Shown: positions 22,212 to 30,883, counted from the first letter of the stretch. The stretch: 33,281 nt of DNA from Actinomycetes bacterium (GCA_021779735.1 JAJYAC010000015.1:1-33281); one strand, 5' to 3'. Notes: generated by a model not told the origin, from the sequence alone. Numbers and translations: made by a program.

Positions 22212-23447
22212 ATGACGACCTTCACCGACGCCGCAACTGACTACCTCGCCCCCCTCGGTACCGACGACGTCCGCCGTCGGGCGTGGGCGGCCTTCGAGCA
22301 GGTCGGACTGCCGACGACGAGCGACGAGGTGTGGCGTTACGCCCCCCTGGCCGACTTCTCGTTGGACCGCTTCACCCCGGTGAGCGTGCCGCGCCTGGTC
22401 GCGACCTCGGAGTTCGCCCAGAGGCTCGCCGCGCGCGGGGCTCTCGTCGTTCGCGTCGTCGACGGTTTCCTTGAGGACGGCCCAGAACTAGAGGGCGTGC
22501 GCGTCGAGTCCCTCGACGACGAGCGAAGCCTGGACGGCCAGTCGCGACTGACGCGCTACGCGGGAGACGCCTTCGCCCTGCTCAATGCGACCTTCGCTCC
22601 CTCGACCATCGTGGTGCGCGTGGCGCCGGGCGTGCACGTGGAGCGGCCGATCGTGGTGCTCAACGTCACGAACTCGTCGACGTCGTTCCCGCGCCTGCAC
22701 GTCGAAGTCGGCCGAGGAGCCAACGCCACCGTGGTGGAGTACCTCGAGGGGGGCGAGGACGCGCTCGTCGTCCCCCTGACCGAGTACCACGTGGGCGAGA
22801 ACGCGTCGCTCCAGGTGGTGACGTACCAGCGTCTCGCCCCCTCCGCCTGGCACGTCGGGCGCTCTACCGGCTTTCTCGAACGCGATGCGCGCCTGCGTCA
22901 GGCCGTCGTTGGCGTGGGCGCTCACTACGACCGATCTCGAAACGATGCCGAGATGCGCGCCAGCGGCGCGTCGAATGAGTTGCGCACGACGTACCTCGGG
23001 GCCGGCGAGCAGGTGCACGACTTTCGCACCCACCAGTTCCACGTGGCGCCGCGCACGCAGTCGACACTGCTCGCCAAGGGGGCCGTCGCCGACCGTTCGC
23101 GTTCGATCTACACCGGACTCATCGAAATCGAAAAGGGCGCCAAGCGCACCGACGCGCGCCAGACGAATCGGAACCTGCTGCTCTCGCCCAGCGCGCACGC
23201 CGACAGTGTCCCGAACCTGGAGATTCGCGAGAATGACGTCGTGTGCGCTCACGCCTCTAGCGTCGGTCCCCTCGATGAGATGCAGCGCTGGTACCTCGAG
23301 TCGCGGGGCGTCGAGCGAGCTGACGCGGAACGACTCATGATTCAGGGGTTCTTTAACGAGATGATGGTGGCGCTGCCCGACGACGTGGCACTGCTCATTG
23401 AGTCCGACGTCAACGCCGCGTTGTCGGTCGTCGAGGTCCACGCGTGA
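22212..23447 (+). CDS. sufD: Fe-S cluster assembly protein SufD
   Basis: 411-aa SufD partner of SufB in the SufBC2D scaffold. N-terminal helices TDAATDYLAPLGTDDVRRRAWAAF and PTTSDEVWRYAPL are typical, followed by the beta-helix (VVRVAPGVHVERPIVVLNV, NATVVEYLEG, ASNELRTTYLGAGEQVHDFRTHQFH) and C-terminal DEMQRWYLESRGVERADAERLMIQGFFNEM. TACACT (22187-22192) gives a promoter with a leader of about 12 nt. Its TGA overlaps the Rieske gene's GTG (GTGA, 23444-23447), so sufD, Rieske and sufC' form one coupled operon. Confidence 0.95.
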   Translation: MTTFTDAATDYLAPLGTDDVRRRAWAAFEQVGLPTTSDEVWRYAPLADFSLDRFTPVSVPRLVATSEFAQRLAARGALVVRVVDGFLEDGPELEGVRVESLDDERSLDGQSRLTRYAGDAFALLNATFAPSTIVVRVAPGVHVERPIVVLNVTNSSTSFPRLHVEVGRGANATVVEYLEGGEDALVVPLTEYHVGENASLQVVTYQRLAPSAWHVGRSTGFLERDARLRQAVVGVGAHYDRSRNDAEMRASGASNELRTTYLGAGEQVHDFRTHQFHVAPRTQSTLLAKGAVADRSRSIYTGLIEIEKGAKRTDARQTNRNLLLSPSAHADSVPNLEIRENDVVCAHASSVGPLDEMQRWYLESRGVERADAERLMIQGFFNEMMVALPDDVALLIESDVNAALSVVEVHA

Positions 23448-23755
23448 AGAGCGCCGACATCGGAGAGCTGGCGGACTTCGTGTCCGGGGCGGCGCGCGCG
23501 GTGCGAGTCGAAGATCGCGAACTCGTCGTGGTGCGCATCGACGACGACCTCTACGTGCTCGACGATCGCTGCAGCCACGAAGCCTTCTGGCTCTCCGACG
23601 GCGACGTCGACGTAGAGAACCGCGAGATCGAGTGCGCGCGTCACGGCGCCATGTTCAGCCTCGAGAGCGGCGAGCCGCTCTGCCTCCCGGCGACGTCGCC
23701 GGTGGCGCGCTACGACGTGGCGCTACGCGACGGGCGAGTGGAGGTGACCTGGTGA
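23444..23755 (+). CDS. Rieske-type [2Fe-2S] ferredoxin of the suf operon
   Basis: 103-aa soluble Rieske protein. Ligands are Cys43 and His45 (DRCSHEAF) and Cys64 and His67 (CARHGAMF), giving the C-x-H...C-x2-H arrangement of dioxygenase-type ferredoxins. Such small proteins often sit between sufD and sufC in Actinobacteria, where they may carry electrons for cluster assembly (role not proven). GTG start overlaps the sufD stop by 4 nt (GTGA), and its own stop overlaps the next GTG in the same way. Confidence 0.92.
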   Translation: MKSADIGELADFVSGAARAVRVEDRELVVVRIDDDLYVLDDRCSHEAFWLSDGDVDVENREIECARHGAMFSLESGEPLCLPATSPVARYDVALRDGRVEVTW

Positions 23756-24471
23756 GACTGGTCATCGAGGGACTGTGCGTTGAGGTGGCGGGCAAGGAAG
23801 TGCTGCGGGGACTGGACCTGAGCATGGACTCCGGCGAAGTCCACGTCATTATGGGCCCGAACGGGTCGGGCAAGTCGACCCTGGCCCACGCCCTCGCCGC
23901 CCGACCGGGCTACGTCGTCACGGCGGGCTCGGTCACGCTCGGCACGACAGATGTCTTGGCTCTCTCGGCCAGTGAACGCGCGCGCGCCGGTCTGCTCCTC
24001 GCACTTCAGCAACCCCTCGAGGTGCCCGGCGTACGCCCGCTCGAGATGTTGCGCGCCGCGGGCGCCGACCCCGTGGGTCTGCGCGAGCGCATGAGCGCAG
24101 AGGCCGCACGTCTGGGGCTGAGAGACGAGGTGTTGGACCGTTTCGTGAACGTGGATCTTTCTGGTGGTGAGCGCAAGCGCGCCGAGGTGGTCCAAGTCGG
24201 CGTTCTGCGACCGGCCTTCGCCGTCTTCGACGAGATCGACTCGGGCCTCGACGTCGACGCCCTCGGGGCGGTCGCGCGACGTCTCGACGCCGCGACCCGG
24301 GAGTGGGGCTGCGGCGTACTCGCGATTACTCACTTTCGGCGTCTGCTGCACGAACTCACCCCGACCAAGATTCACGTCGTCAGCGCGGGGCGCGTGGTCG
24401 CCACGGGCGGACCGGAACTGGCCGAAGTGCTCGAGCGAGATGGGTACGAACCCTTTCGCGCGCTGCCGTAG
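23752..24471 (+). CDS. sufC: SufC-like ABC ATPase (paralogue in the sufBD group)
   Basis: 239-aa SufC-type ATPase without membrane partner. Motifs: Walker A GPNGSGKST, Q-loop LLALQQPLEVPGV, signature LSGGERKRAEVVQ, Walker B FAVFDEIDSGLD and His switch ITHFRRLL. SufC hydrolyses ATP in SufBC2D. A second, more canonical sufC lies at 27527-28285; this copy is shorter and deviates at usual SufC positions (LQQPLE for the common FQYPxE; RAEVVQVG for RNEILQM). Being coupled to sufD by GTGA it is the natural partner of SufB and SufD here. Start is fixed by the overlap with the Rieske stop. Confidence 0.9.
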   Translation: MRLVIEGLCVEVAGKEVLRGLDLSMDSGEVHVIMGPNGSGKSTLAHALAARPGYVVTAGSVTLGTTDVLALSASERARAGLLLALQQPLEVPGVRPLEMLRAAGADPVGLRERMSAEAARLGLRDEVLDRFVNVDLSGGERKRAEVVQVGVLRPAFAVFDEIDSGLDVDALGAVARRLDAATREWGCGVLAITHFRRLLHELTPTKIHVVSAGRVVATGGPELAEVLERDGYEPFRALP

Positions 24472-24502
24472 CGCAGGATTTGGCGACGGGTAGAATTCTC
24501 TG

Positions 24503-25828
24503 ATGGCCGAAGGACGTCACAGCGCAGGGCGAGGACGACCGGAGGGGACCTCGCCGACGTCGGGGGCCCTGGCCAACGAGCAGCGCCTCCTCGCTCTGGG
24601 CGACGCAGTGGACCGTCACGCCGGGGTCGCGCCGAAGAAGAAGCGCCAGCGGGGTTCGCGTCGGCGCTACCTCATCATTAGCGCCATCGTCGTGGTGGGT
24701 CTCATCGCCGGTGTCCTCGGTGGGGGATACCTCTACGCCCAGTGGCGGTTCAGCCAGATCACCAAGGTCAACGTCTCGGGCGAAGTCCAGACGATCCCGA
24801 ATCAGCCCTTTAACATCCTCTCCATCGGCTCGGACTCGCGTGTGGGTCTCACCGGCCTGGTCGCGCGCCAGAGCGGCGCGACGACGGGTCAGGCGGCGGG
24901 GCAGCGAAGTGACGTGGTCAAGATCATGCACGTCGATCCCGCCAAGGGAACCATCACCATTCTCTCGATTCCGCGTGACACGATGGTCACCCTGCTCGCC
25001 AATCAGTCGCTCTTTGGTCGTTTCAACCGCATCAACGTCAACTACGGCAACGGTCCCTCGCTGCTGGCCCAGACCATCACCGCGAACTTCGGGATCCCCA
25101 TCAGCCACGTCGTCCAGGTGAACTTCGCGGGTCTCATCAATGCCGCCGACGCGGTGGGCGGGGTCTACCTGGACTTTCCCTATCCCGCCAAGGACCCGTA
25201 CTCCGGGCTGCGAATTCAGCACGCGGGCTGTCAGATCGTGACGGGATTTCAGGCCTTGGCGGTCGCGCGCAGTCGTCACTACTACTGGTACGAACACGGC
25301 CAGTGGAACTACGACGTTACGAGCGACTTTGGTCGCATCCAGCGACAGAACGCGTTTCTACGCGCGCTACTGAGTCGCGTCAAGAGCATCTACAACCCGC
25401 TGACCCTGAACTCCTTCCTCTCCAAGATTCCTCAGGGCATCACCCTGGACTCGAACTTCTCGCTGAACGAGCTCATCGGTCTCGCGCTCAAGTTCCACAA
25501 TCTCAATCCCAACGCCATGAAGACCTACACGTTGCCGACCCTCGGCGCCTCAAGTTCGGTGGGCGACGTTCAATTCGTGGTCGAGCCCGCGGCTCAGACG
25601 GTGCTCACGAACATCTTCGGGTCCGAGCTCCAGCGTCCGACGAACCCGCCGCCCAATTCGAGCCTCCAGACGCCGATGCCCCCAGTGATCTCGGTAACGA
25701 CGACGACCGCACCCGCGCACGCGTCCACAAGTGGGGCCGCGGGCACCTCGAGTGCACATCCCACGACCACGACGACACAGCCCCCCGAGGGTCTCCAGTA
25801 CTTCGACCCGGTGCCCTGCGCGCCCTAG
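24503..25828 (+). CDS. LytR-CpsA-Psr (LCP) family cell-wall glycopolymer ligase
   Basis: 441-aa membrane-anchored enzyme that transfers lipid-linked glycopolymers to peptidoglycan outside the cell. Cytoplasmic basic N-terminus ending KKKRQRGSRRRY, TM helix at about 54-76, then the LCP domain: NILSIGSDSR, RSDVVKIMHVDPAKGTITI, SIPRDTMV, RINVNYGNGPSLL, VNFAGLINAADAVGGVYLD and ALAVARSRHY. A Pro/Ser/Thr-rich tail follows (about 375-430). TAGAAT (24491-24496) is 6 nt before the ATG (leaderless). The TAG stop shares CTAG at 25825-25828 with that of the convergent sufU. Confidence 0.93.
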   Translation: MAEGRHSAGRGRPEGTSPTSGALANEQRLLALGDAVDRHAGVAPKKKRQRGSRRRYLIISAIVVVGLIAGVLGGGYLYAQWRFSQITKVNVSGEVQTIPNQPFNILSIGSDSRVGLTGLVARQSGATTGQAAGQRSDVVKIMHVDPAKGTITILSIPRDTMVTLLANQSLFGRFNRINVNYGNGPSLLAQTITANFGIPISHVVQVNFAGLINAADAVGGVYLDFPYPAKDPYSGLRIQHAGCQIVTGFQALAVARSRHYYWYEHGQWNYDVTSDFGRIQRQNAFLRALLSRVKSIYNPLTLNSFLSKIPQGITLDSNFSLNELIGLALKFHNLNPNAMKTYTLPTLGASSSVGDVQFVVEPAAQTVLTNIFGSELQRPTNPPPNSSLQTPMPPVISVTTTTAPAHASTSGAAGTSSAHPTTTTTQPPEGLQYFDPVPCAP

Positions 25829-26292
25829 GAGGGCGCGACGTCCGCGAGCGCCTGGGCCAACGTGTTCCAGGCGAGGGTCGCGCACTTGATGCGCACGGGG
25901 AACTTGACGACACCGGCGAGGGCCGCGATCTCTCCCAGCGTGCGCAAGTCGAGGATGATGGGCTCACCCTGGTCGTCGAGACTGCGTTCCTTGAGCGTCA
26001 TCATCTCCTTGAATCGATCGATGATGGCGTGGACCTCGACGACGGCCTTGCCCTTGACGGCGACGCTCATCATGGATGACGAAGCCTGGGAAATGGAACA
26101 TCCGTGTCCGCTCAGCTTGATGTCGGTGACGACGCCGTTGTCCACGTTGAGGTAGACCACCAGTTCGTCACCGCACAGCGGGTTGAAGCCCTCGACACGC
26201 ACGGCCGGTGGAGAGGCCAACTCACCCCGGTTGCGCGGCGTGCGGTAGTGGTCGAGGATGATCTCGCGGTAGAGGTCGTCGAGGTTTGACAC
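25825..26292 (-). CDS. sufU: SufU, zinc-dependent sulfur-transfer partner of SufS
   Basis: 155-aa NifU/IscU-fold protein. Zinc ligands match SufU: Cys40 and Asp42 (FNPLCGDE), Cys65 (GHGCSIS) and Cys137 (RIKCATLAW). The segment between Cys65 and Cys137 is longer than in IscU, as is typical of the SufU type. It accepts persulfide sulfur from SufS and passes it to SufBCD. GTG start at 26292, two nt after the sufS TAA, so sufC-sufS-sufU is one operon. Confidence 0.95.
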   Translation of the reverse strand: MSNLDDLYREIILDHYRTPRNRGELASPPAVRVEGFNPLCGDELVVYLNVDNGVVTDIKLSGHGCSISQASSSMMSVAVKGKAVVEVHAIIDRFKEMMTLKERSLDDQGEPIILDLRTLGEIAALAGVVKFPVRIKCATLAWNTLAQALADVAPS

Positions 26293-26294
26293 GG

Positions 26295-27530
26295 TTAGCC
26301 GAAGAGCGAAACGGCTTCGCCCAGCGCCTCGATCAGCACGTCGGTGTCCGACGTGAGTGAGTAGGGTCCAAATGACGCGCGCGCCGTCGCCGCGAGGCCA
26401 AAGCGACGCATGAGGGGCTTGGCGCAGTGGTGGCCCGGTCGCACGCAGACCCCGTACTGGTCGAGAATTTGGGCGACGTCGTGGGGATGCACGCCCTCGA
26501 CGTCCAGACTCAGCACGCCTCCTCGCGCGTGCGCGTCGGCCGGGCCGATGATCCGCACGCGTCCCGAGAATTCGCTCTCCAAGCGCGTGAGGGCGTCAAT
26601 CGTTAAGTCGTGCTCGTGAGCGGCCACGTGGTCCATTCCCAGAGCGCTCAGGTAGCGAACCGCCGCGGCGAGGCCCGCGGACTCGGCGATCGCCGGCGTG
26701 CCGGCCTCGAAACGGGTGGGGCCGGCTGCGGGCACGTAGCCGTCGGTGCGCACGTCGAGGATCATGCCGCCGCCGCCGAGGAACGGCGGCATGTCCGCGA
26801 GAATCTCCCGGCGTGCCCACAAGACGCCAATTCCGGTGGGGCCGAGCATCTTGTGGCCCGAGAACGCGAGGAAGTCAACATTGGAGGCGCGTACGTCGGT
26901 CGCCAGGTGGGCCACCGACTGCGCGGCGTCCACCGCGATGAGCGCACCGTGGCGGTGCGCGATGCCCGCGAGCTCGGCGATCGGGTTGATGGTGCCCAGG
27001 ACGTTGGACATGCCCGTCACCGAGAGCAGTTTGACGCCTCTCATCAATTCGTCAATGTTGCTCAGATCGAGGCGGAAGTCGTCGGTGACGGGTATGAAGC
27101 GCACTTCGATGCCGGTCGTCTCGCGTAGTTGGAACCACGGCACGATGTTCGCGTGGTGCTCCATCTCGCTGACGAGCACGACGTCGCCAGCACCCAGGTT
27201 GGCCGCCCCCCAGCTGCGGGCGATGAGGTTGAACGACTCGGTGGTGCCGTGGGTGAAGACGATCTCGTCGGCGCCGCCGGGCGCGTTGATGAAGGCGGCG
27301 ATGGCTTCGCGAGCGCCCTCGAAAATAGCCGTTGCCTCGTTGGCAGTCGTGTAGACGCCTCGGTGGACGTTCGCGTGGTGCAACTCGTAGTAACGGCTGA
27401 TCGCCTCGATGACGGCCCTCGGTGGCAGGCTCGACGACGCGCTGTCCAAGTACGTGATCGCTCGCCCGTTGACGACGCGCCGCAGCATCGGCGTATCGGC
27501 CCGTACTTGACGGGCGCTGAAGGTCGTCAC
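26295..27530 (-). CDS. sufS: Cysteine desulfurase SufS (group II)
   Basis: PLP enzyme that takes sulfur from L-cysteine as a persulfide. 411 aa from GTG 27530, chosen because it overlaps the sufC stop as GTGA; a GTG six codons earlier is the alternative. Features: ITYLDSASSSLPPRAV, HHANVHRGVYTTANEAT, FTHGTTESFNLIA, PLP Lys227 in FSGHKMLGPTG, and active-site Cys369 in VRPGHHCAKPLM. The YLDSASSS and HHC forms vary slightly from the most common YLDNAAT and HHCA but keep all key residues. The second gene of the leftward suf operon. Confidence 0.95.
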   Translation of the reverse strand: MTTFSARQVRADTPMLRRVVNGRAITYLDSASSSLPPRAVIEAISRYYELHHANVHRGVYTTANEATAIFEGAREAIAAFINAPGGADEIVFTHGTTESFNLIARSWGAANLGAGDVVLVSEMEHHANIVPWFQLRETTGIEVRFIPVTDDFRLDLSNIDELMRGVKLLSVTGMSNVLGTINPIAELAGIAHRHGALIAVDAAQSVAHLATDVRASNVDFLAFSGHKMLGPTGIGVLWARREILADMPPFLGGGGMILDVRTDGYVPAAGPTRFEAGTPAIAESAGLAAAVRYLSALGMDHVAAHEHDLTIDALTRLESEFSGRVRIIGPADAHARGGVLSLDVEGVHPHDVAQILDQYGVCVRPGHHCAKPLMRRFGLAATARASFGPYSLTSDTDVLIEALGEAVSLFG

Positions 27531-28285
27531 GTGCTCACCGAGCGCCACGCGTCGTAGCCGTCGTTCTCAATGCGCTCAGCCAGGGTGGCGTCACCGGACT
27601 CCACGATGCGGCCGTCGATCAGGATGTGCACACGATCGGGCGCAATCTCCTCGAGCAACTTGACGTAGTGGGTGACGAGCAGCACGCCCATCGCCGGGTG
27701 TTCCTCGCGGACGGTGCGCACACCTCGGGCGACCACGCGAAGCGCGTCGATGTCTAGGCCCGAGTCGGTTTCGTCGAGCAGGGCCACGACGGGCTCGAGC
27801 AGGGCCATCTGGAGGATCTCGTTGCGCTTTCGCTCACCCCCGGAGAATCCCTCGTTGAGGTGACGTTCGGCGAAGGCCGCGTCCATGCCGAGGCGATCCA
27901 TCCACTCGGCGAGGTCGAGACGCACTTCGAGCACGCTGAGCTCTTCGAGGCCCTTGCGCGCGGCGATGGCTTGGCGCAGGAACTGAATGACCGACACCCC
28001 GCTAATGGCCTCGGGGTACTGGAAGGCGAGGAAGATGCCGTGGCGCGCGCGATCGTCGGCACTCCAGGTGGCGATGTTCTCACCGCGCAAGAAGATGTCG
28101 CCCGCGGTGACTCGGTAGCCCGGATGACCCATGATGACGTTGGCGAGGGTCGACTTGCCGGCTCCGTTGGGACCCATGAGAGCGTGCACCTCACCCTCGT
28201 GGACCTCTAGCGACACGCCGCGCAGGATGTGGGCTCCGTCGGCGTCGACGTGCAGATCACGCAGTTCTAGGAGGGCCTCGGACAC
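27527..28285 (-). CDS. sufC: Fe-S assembly ATPase SufC (canonical copy)
   Basis: 252-aa canonical SufC: Walker A GPNGAGKST, Q-loop AFQYPEAISGVS, signature FSGGERKRNEILQM, Walker B VALLDETDSGLD, switch VTHYVKLL. The C-terminal RIENDGYDAW is also typical. TAGGAT (28293-28298 on the complementary strand) is 7 nt before GTG 28285, so this operon has its own leaderless promoter. It is translationally coupled to sufS (GTGA). With the copy at 23752 this makes two sufC genes within 5 kb. Confidence 0.95.
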   Translation of the reverse strand: MSEALLELRDLHVDADGAHILRGVSLEVHEGEVHALMGPNGAGKSTLANVIMGHPGYRVTAGDIFLRGENIATWSADDRARHGIFLAFQYPEAISGVSVIQFLRQAIAARKGLEELSVLEVRLDLAEWMDRLGMDAAFAERHLNEGFSGGERKRNEILQMALLEPVVALLDETDSGLDIDALRVVARGVRTVREEHPAMGVLLVTHYVKLLEEIAPDRVHILIDGRIVESGDATLAERIENDGYDAWRSVST

Positions 28286-28324
28286 AGGCTCGATCCTACC
28301 GGGACGGCTCTTCTCTTCGACCCT

Positions 28325-28942
28325 CTACCAGCCTCGTTCGATCCACTCGTCGAGGTGCGGTCGTTCCGCGCCCAGCGTCGAGGGCGCGCCGTGGCCGGGC
28401 CAGATGATCGTCTCGTCGCCAAAGGCGCGAAAGATGCGCTCCTCGAGTGAGCGAATGATCGTCGCGAAGTCGCCACCCTCGAAGGTTGTGTTGCCCGGAC
28501 CACCGGGAAAGAGGGTGTCGCCCGAAAAGAGTAACGGCGTGCCCTCGACGTAAAACGACGTCGAACCTGGCGTGTGACCGGGGGTGTGCACCACGCGCAC
28601 CCTAAGGTCGCCCACGCGGCGCACGGAGTCGTCCTCGAGGAGGTGGTCGTAGCTGTGGAGCATATGCGCATCCGCGTCGTGCACCCACACGTCGATCCCG
28701 GCCTCGCGCACCTGGGCGATGGCTCCCACGTGGTCCCAGTGTCCGTGGGTCTCCAGGACCGAGGTGACGCCCAGGCGCGTCGCCACGCGTAGGAGTCGCT
28801 CGTGCTCGTTGGCCGCGTCAATCAGCATGGCCTCGCCGCTGCGCCGGCATCGCACCACGTAGACGTTGTTCTCAATGGGGCCGACGACGAAGCGGTGCAC
28901 GTCGACGGCGGCGTCGCTCCAGACCAGATCGGTGTTGTCCAT
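28325..28942 (-). CDS. MBL-fold hydrolase, glyoxalase II-like
   Basis: 205-aa metallo-beta-lactamase-fold hydrolase with a complete di-metal site: THGHWDHVG (H-x-H-x-D-H), HTPGHTPGS, SGDTLF and the terminal PGHGAPS. It is the hydroxyacylglutathione hydrolase/glyoxalase II-like subgroup common in Actinobacteria; the thiol substrate (perhaps mycothiol-linked) is unknown. The frame is open to 29041, but ATG 28942 (MDNTDLVWSDAAVDV) gives the usual length and avoids overlap with the divergent dehydrogenase. Confidence 0.88.
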   Translation of the reverse strand: MDNTDLVWSDAAVDVHRFVVGPIENNVYVVRCRRSGEAMLIDAANEHERLLRVATRLGVTSVLETHGHWDHVGAIAQVREAGIDVWVHDADAHMLHSYDHLLEDDSVRRVGDLRVRVVHTPGHTPGSTSFYVEGTPLLFSGDTLFPGGPGNTTFEGGDFATIIRSLEERIFRAFGDETIIWPGHGAPSTLGAERPHLDEWIERGW

Positions 28943-29014
28943 CTCTCTAGGTTCCCACGTGGCGACTTTGGCTAGTGTCGCTGGTGATACCGTCCGGTAA
29001 CGACAGGGGACGCC

Positions 29015-30130
29015 ATGAACTTTGGATTTAGCGAAGAACAAGAGGAACTGCGCAAGATGGTCCGGCGCTTCCTCGAGGAAAAGTCGCCCGAGACCGAAGT
29101 TCGGCGTCTCATGGCGACCGAGGATGGCTACGACCCCGCCGTGTGGGCCCAGATGGCCAACGAGCTCGCCCTTCAGGGCCTGGGGATTCCCGAGGCGTAC
29201 GGTGGCCAGGGCTACGGACCGGTCGAACTCTACGTGGTCTTTGAAGAGATGGGCGCCGCGCTGCTGTGCTCGCCGTACTTCTCGAGCGTCGCCCTCGCGG
29301 CGAACGCGTTGATGCGAGTCGGCACCCCAGAGGACCAGGCGACGTACCTACCCGGCATCGCGAGCGGTGAGACTATCGCCACCCTCGCACTCACGGACGA
29401 CGCCGGCCAGTGGGACCTTTCGACCACGTCGACGACTGCTCGCGAGGACGGCGCAAGCTGGCGGGTGAGCGGCGTGCGCAACTACGTAACCGATGGCTCC
29501 CTCGCGTCGCTGATCCTCGTGCCCGCCGTGACCGATCGGGGCCTGTCGCTCTTCGCCGTCGCCGGCGACGCCGCGGGCCTAAGCAAAGAGAACCTGCCCA
29601 CGATGGACCAGACGCGCAAGCAGAGCCGCCTGGTGTTCGACAACGTCGAGGCCGCGTTGGTGGGCGTGGAGGGCGACGCCCTCGCGGGACTCGTCACGAC
29701 GACGCAGATCGCCGCGGCCGCACTCGCCGCCGAGCAGGTGGGCGGCGCCCAGCGCGTGCTGAACAACGCGGTCGAGTACGCCAAGACACGCATTCAGTTC
29801 GGCCGACCCATCGGGTCGTTTCAAGCAATCAAGCACAAGTGCGCCGACATGCTCCTCGACGTCGAGTCGGCTAAGTCCGCGGCGTACTACGCGGCGTGGG
29901 CGGCTCAGGAACTCAACGACGAGCTCGCCGTGGCGTCGAGTCTGGCGAAGTCATTCTGCTCCGAGGCCTACTTCCACTGCGCGGCGGAGAACATCCAGAT
30001 CCACGGGGGCATTGGCTTCACGTGGGAGCACCACGCCCACCTCTACTTCAAGCGGGCCAAATCCTCCGAACTCTTCCTCGGTGACCCCGCGTACCACCGC
30101 GAGCTTCTCGCCCAGCGCCTGGGTATCTAA
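29015..30130 (+). CDS. Acyl-CoA dehydrogenase
   Basis: 371-aa FAD-dependent acyl-CoA dehydrogenase: MNFGFSEEQEELRKMVRRFLEE, GIPEAYGGQGYGPVEL, LALTDD (the flavin/substrate loop, usually LTEP), YAKTRIQFGRPIGSFQAIKHKCADMLLD, IQIHGGIGFTWEHHAHLYFKRAK. The WEH-x-HLY ending is the form seen in actinobacterial FadE proteins that often work as heteromeric pairs; I see no partner here, and the usual C-terminal Glu of medium-chain enzymes is not obvious. ATG 29015 is preceded by GGGGAC. Probably in one unit with the alpha/beta protein 6 nt downstream. Confidence 0.88.
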   Translation: MNFGFSEEQEELRKMVRRFLEEKSPETEVRRLMATEDGYDPAVWAQMANELALQGLGIPEAYGGQGYGPVELYVVFEEMGAALLCSPYFSSVALAANALMRVGTPEDQATYLPGIASGETIATLALTDDAGQWDLSTTSTTAREDGASWRVSGVRNYVTDGSLASLILVPAVTDRGLSLFAVAGDAAGLSKENLPTMDQTRKQSRLVFDNVEAALVGVEGDALAGLVTTTQIAAAALAAEQVGGAQRVLNNAVEYAKTRIQFGRPIGSFQAIKHKCADMLLDVESAKSAAYYAAWAAQELNDELAVASSLAKSFCSEAYFHCAAENIQIHGGIGFTWEHHAHLYFKRAKSSELFLGDPAYHRELLAQRLGI

Positions 30131-30136
30131 GGCGAA

Positions 30137-30883
30137 GTGCTGGCCCACGAGCAGCTCGACAGCGAGTCATCGCTGCTCGATCTGCGCATCGCGACGTCGA
30201 ACTCGCGCCCGGTGGCGGGCCACGTCCTCATCCTCGTTCACGGCCTGCCGCGGGCGCTGGGCATGGGCCGCCAGGCCGCCGGACTCCTGCCTGAGCTCGC
30301 GACGCACCTCTCGACCGAGTCCGGGTGGATCGTCGCCACCGGCACGCTTTCGGGAGTGGGGGCGAGCCAGGGGACATTCTCGGCCACCCAGTGGCGAAGT
30401 GACCTCTCGCGGATCGTGACGCGCATGGCCCAGGGGGACCAACGCATCTCGCTCGCCGGTTTTGGCTTCGGCGGCTCGTTGGCGCTCGCGTGCGCCGCCG
30501 AGGACGAGCGAGTGCGCGGCGTGGCGACCTTCGCGGCCCCCGCGCATCTCGCTCCCTGGTGCGGCTCTCCTCAGGAGTTGCGCGCGGCGGTGCAAGTGGC
30601 CGGCGTCGTGGGCAACGAGAAGGACCTGCTAAGCGCCGAGGATCTCTATCGTGACGTCATGGCGATCGATCCGCTGGGCGCCATCGCAACGCTCCCGCCC
30701 CGACGGCTCCTGGTGGGTCACGGCACCGAGGACCAGGAGGTGCCCGTGAGTGACGCGCGAGATCTGGTCGCCGCGGCCGACGGTCGCGCCGAACTACGCC
30801 TCATCCAGGGCGCGGGCCACCAGCTGCGCGCCGATCCGCGTATGGTTGCCACCCTGCTCGGGTGGCTCGACCGGCACCGCTAG
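30137..30883 (+). CDS. Alpha/beta-hydrolase-fold protein lacking the Ser nucleophile
   Basis: 248 aa with a clear alpha/beta-hydrolase course: HVLILVHGLPRALG (oxyanion region), ISLAGFGFGGSLALA (nucleophile elbow), RRLLVGHGTEDQEVPV (acid, about Asp199) and IQGAGHQL (His228). The elbow reads G-F-G-F-G, so the usual Ser/Cys/Asp nucleophile is Gly110. As I recall, related actinobacterial proteins have GFGTGG here, so this may be a non-hydrolytic branch rather than a local mutation. GTG 30137 lies 6 nt after the dehydrogenase stop. Its TAG shares CTAG (30880-30883) with that of the convergent thiE. Confidence 0.78.
   Translation: MLAHEQLDSESSLLDLRIATSNSRPVAGHVLILVHGLPRALGMGRQAAGLLPELATHLSTESGWIVATGTLSGVGASQGTFSATQWRSDLSRIVTRMAQGDQRISLAGFGFGGSLALACAAEDERVRGVATFAAPAHLAPWCGSPQELRAAVQVAGVVGNEKDLLSAEDLYRDVMAIDPLGAIATLPPRRLLVGHGTEDQEVPVSDARDLVAAADGRAELRLIQGAGHQLRADPRMVATLLGWLDRHR

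Noticed and set aside
22488-23441. Long open frame antisense to sufD (and similar ones antisense to mcl, ptrB, MaoC and tnaA)
   Set aside because: The overlapped genes have clear family motifs, and high GC3 on one strand keeps antisense frames free of stops. The antisense translations show no domains.
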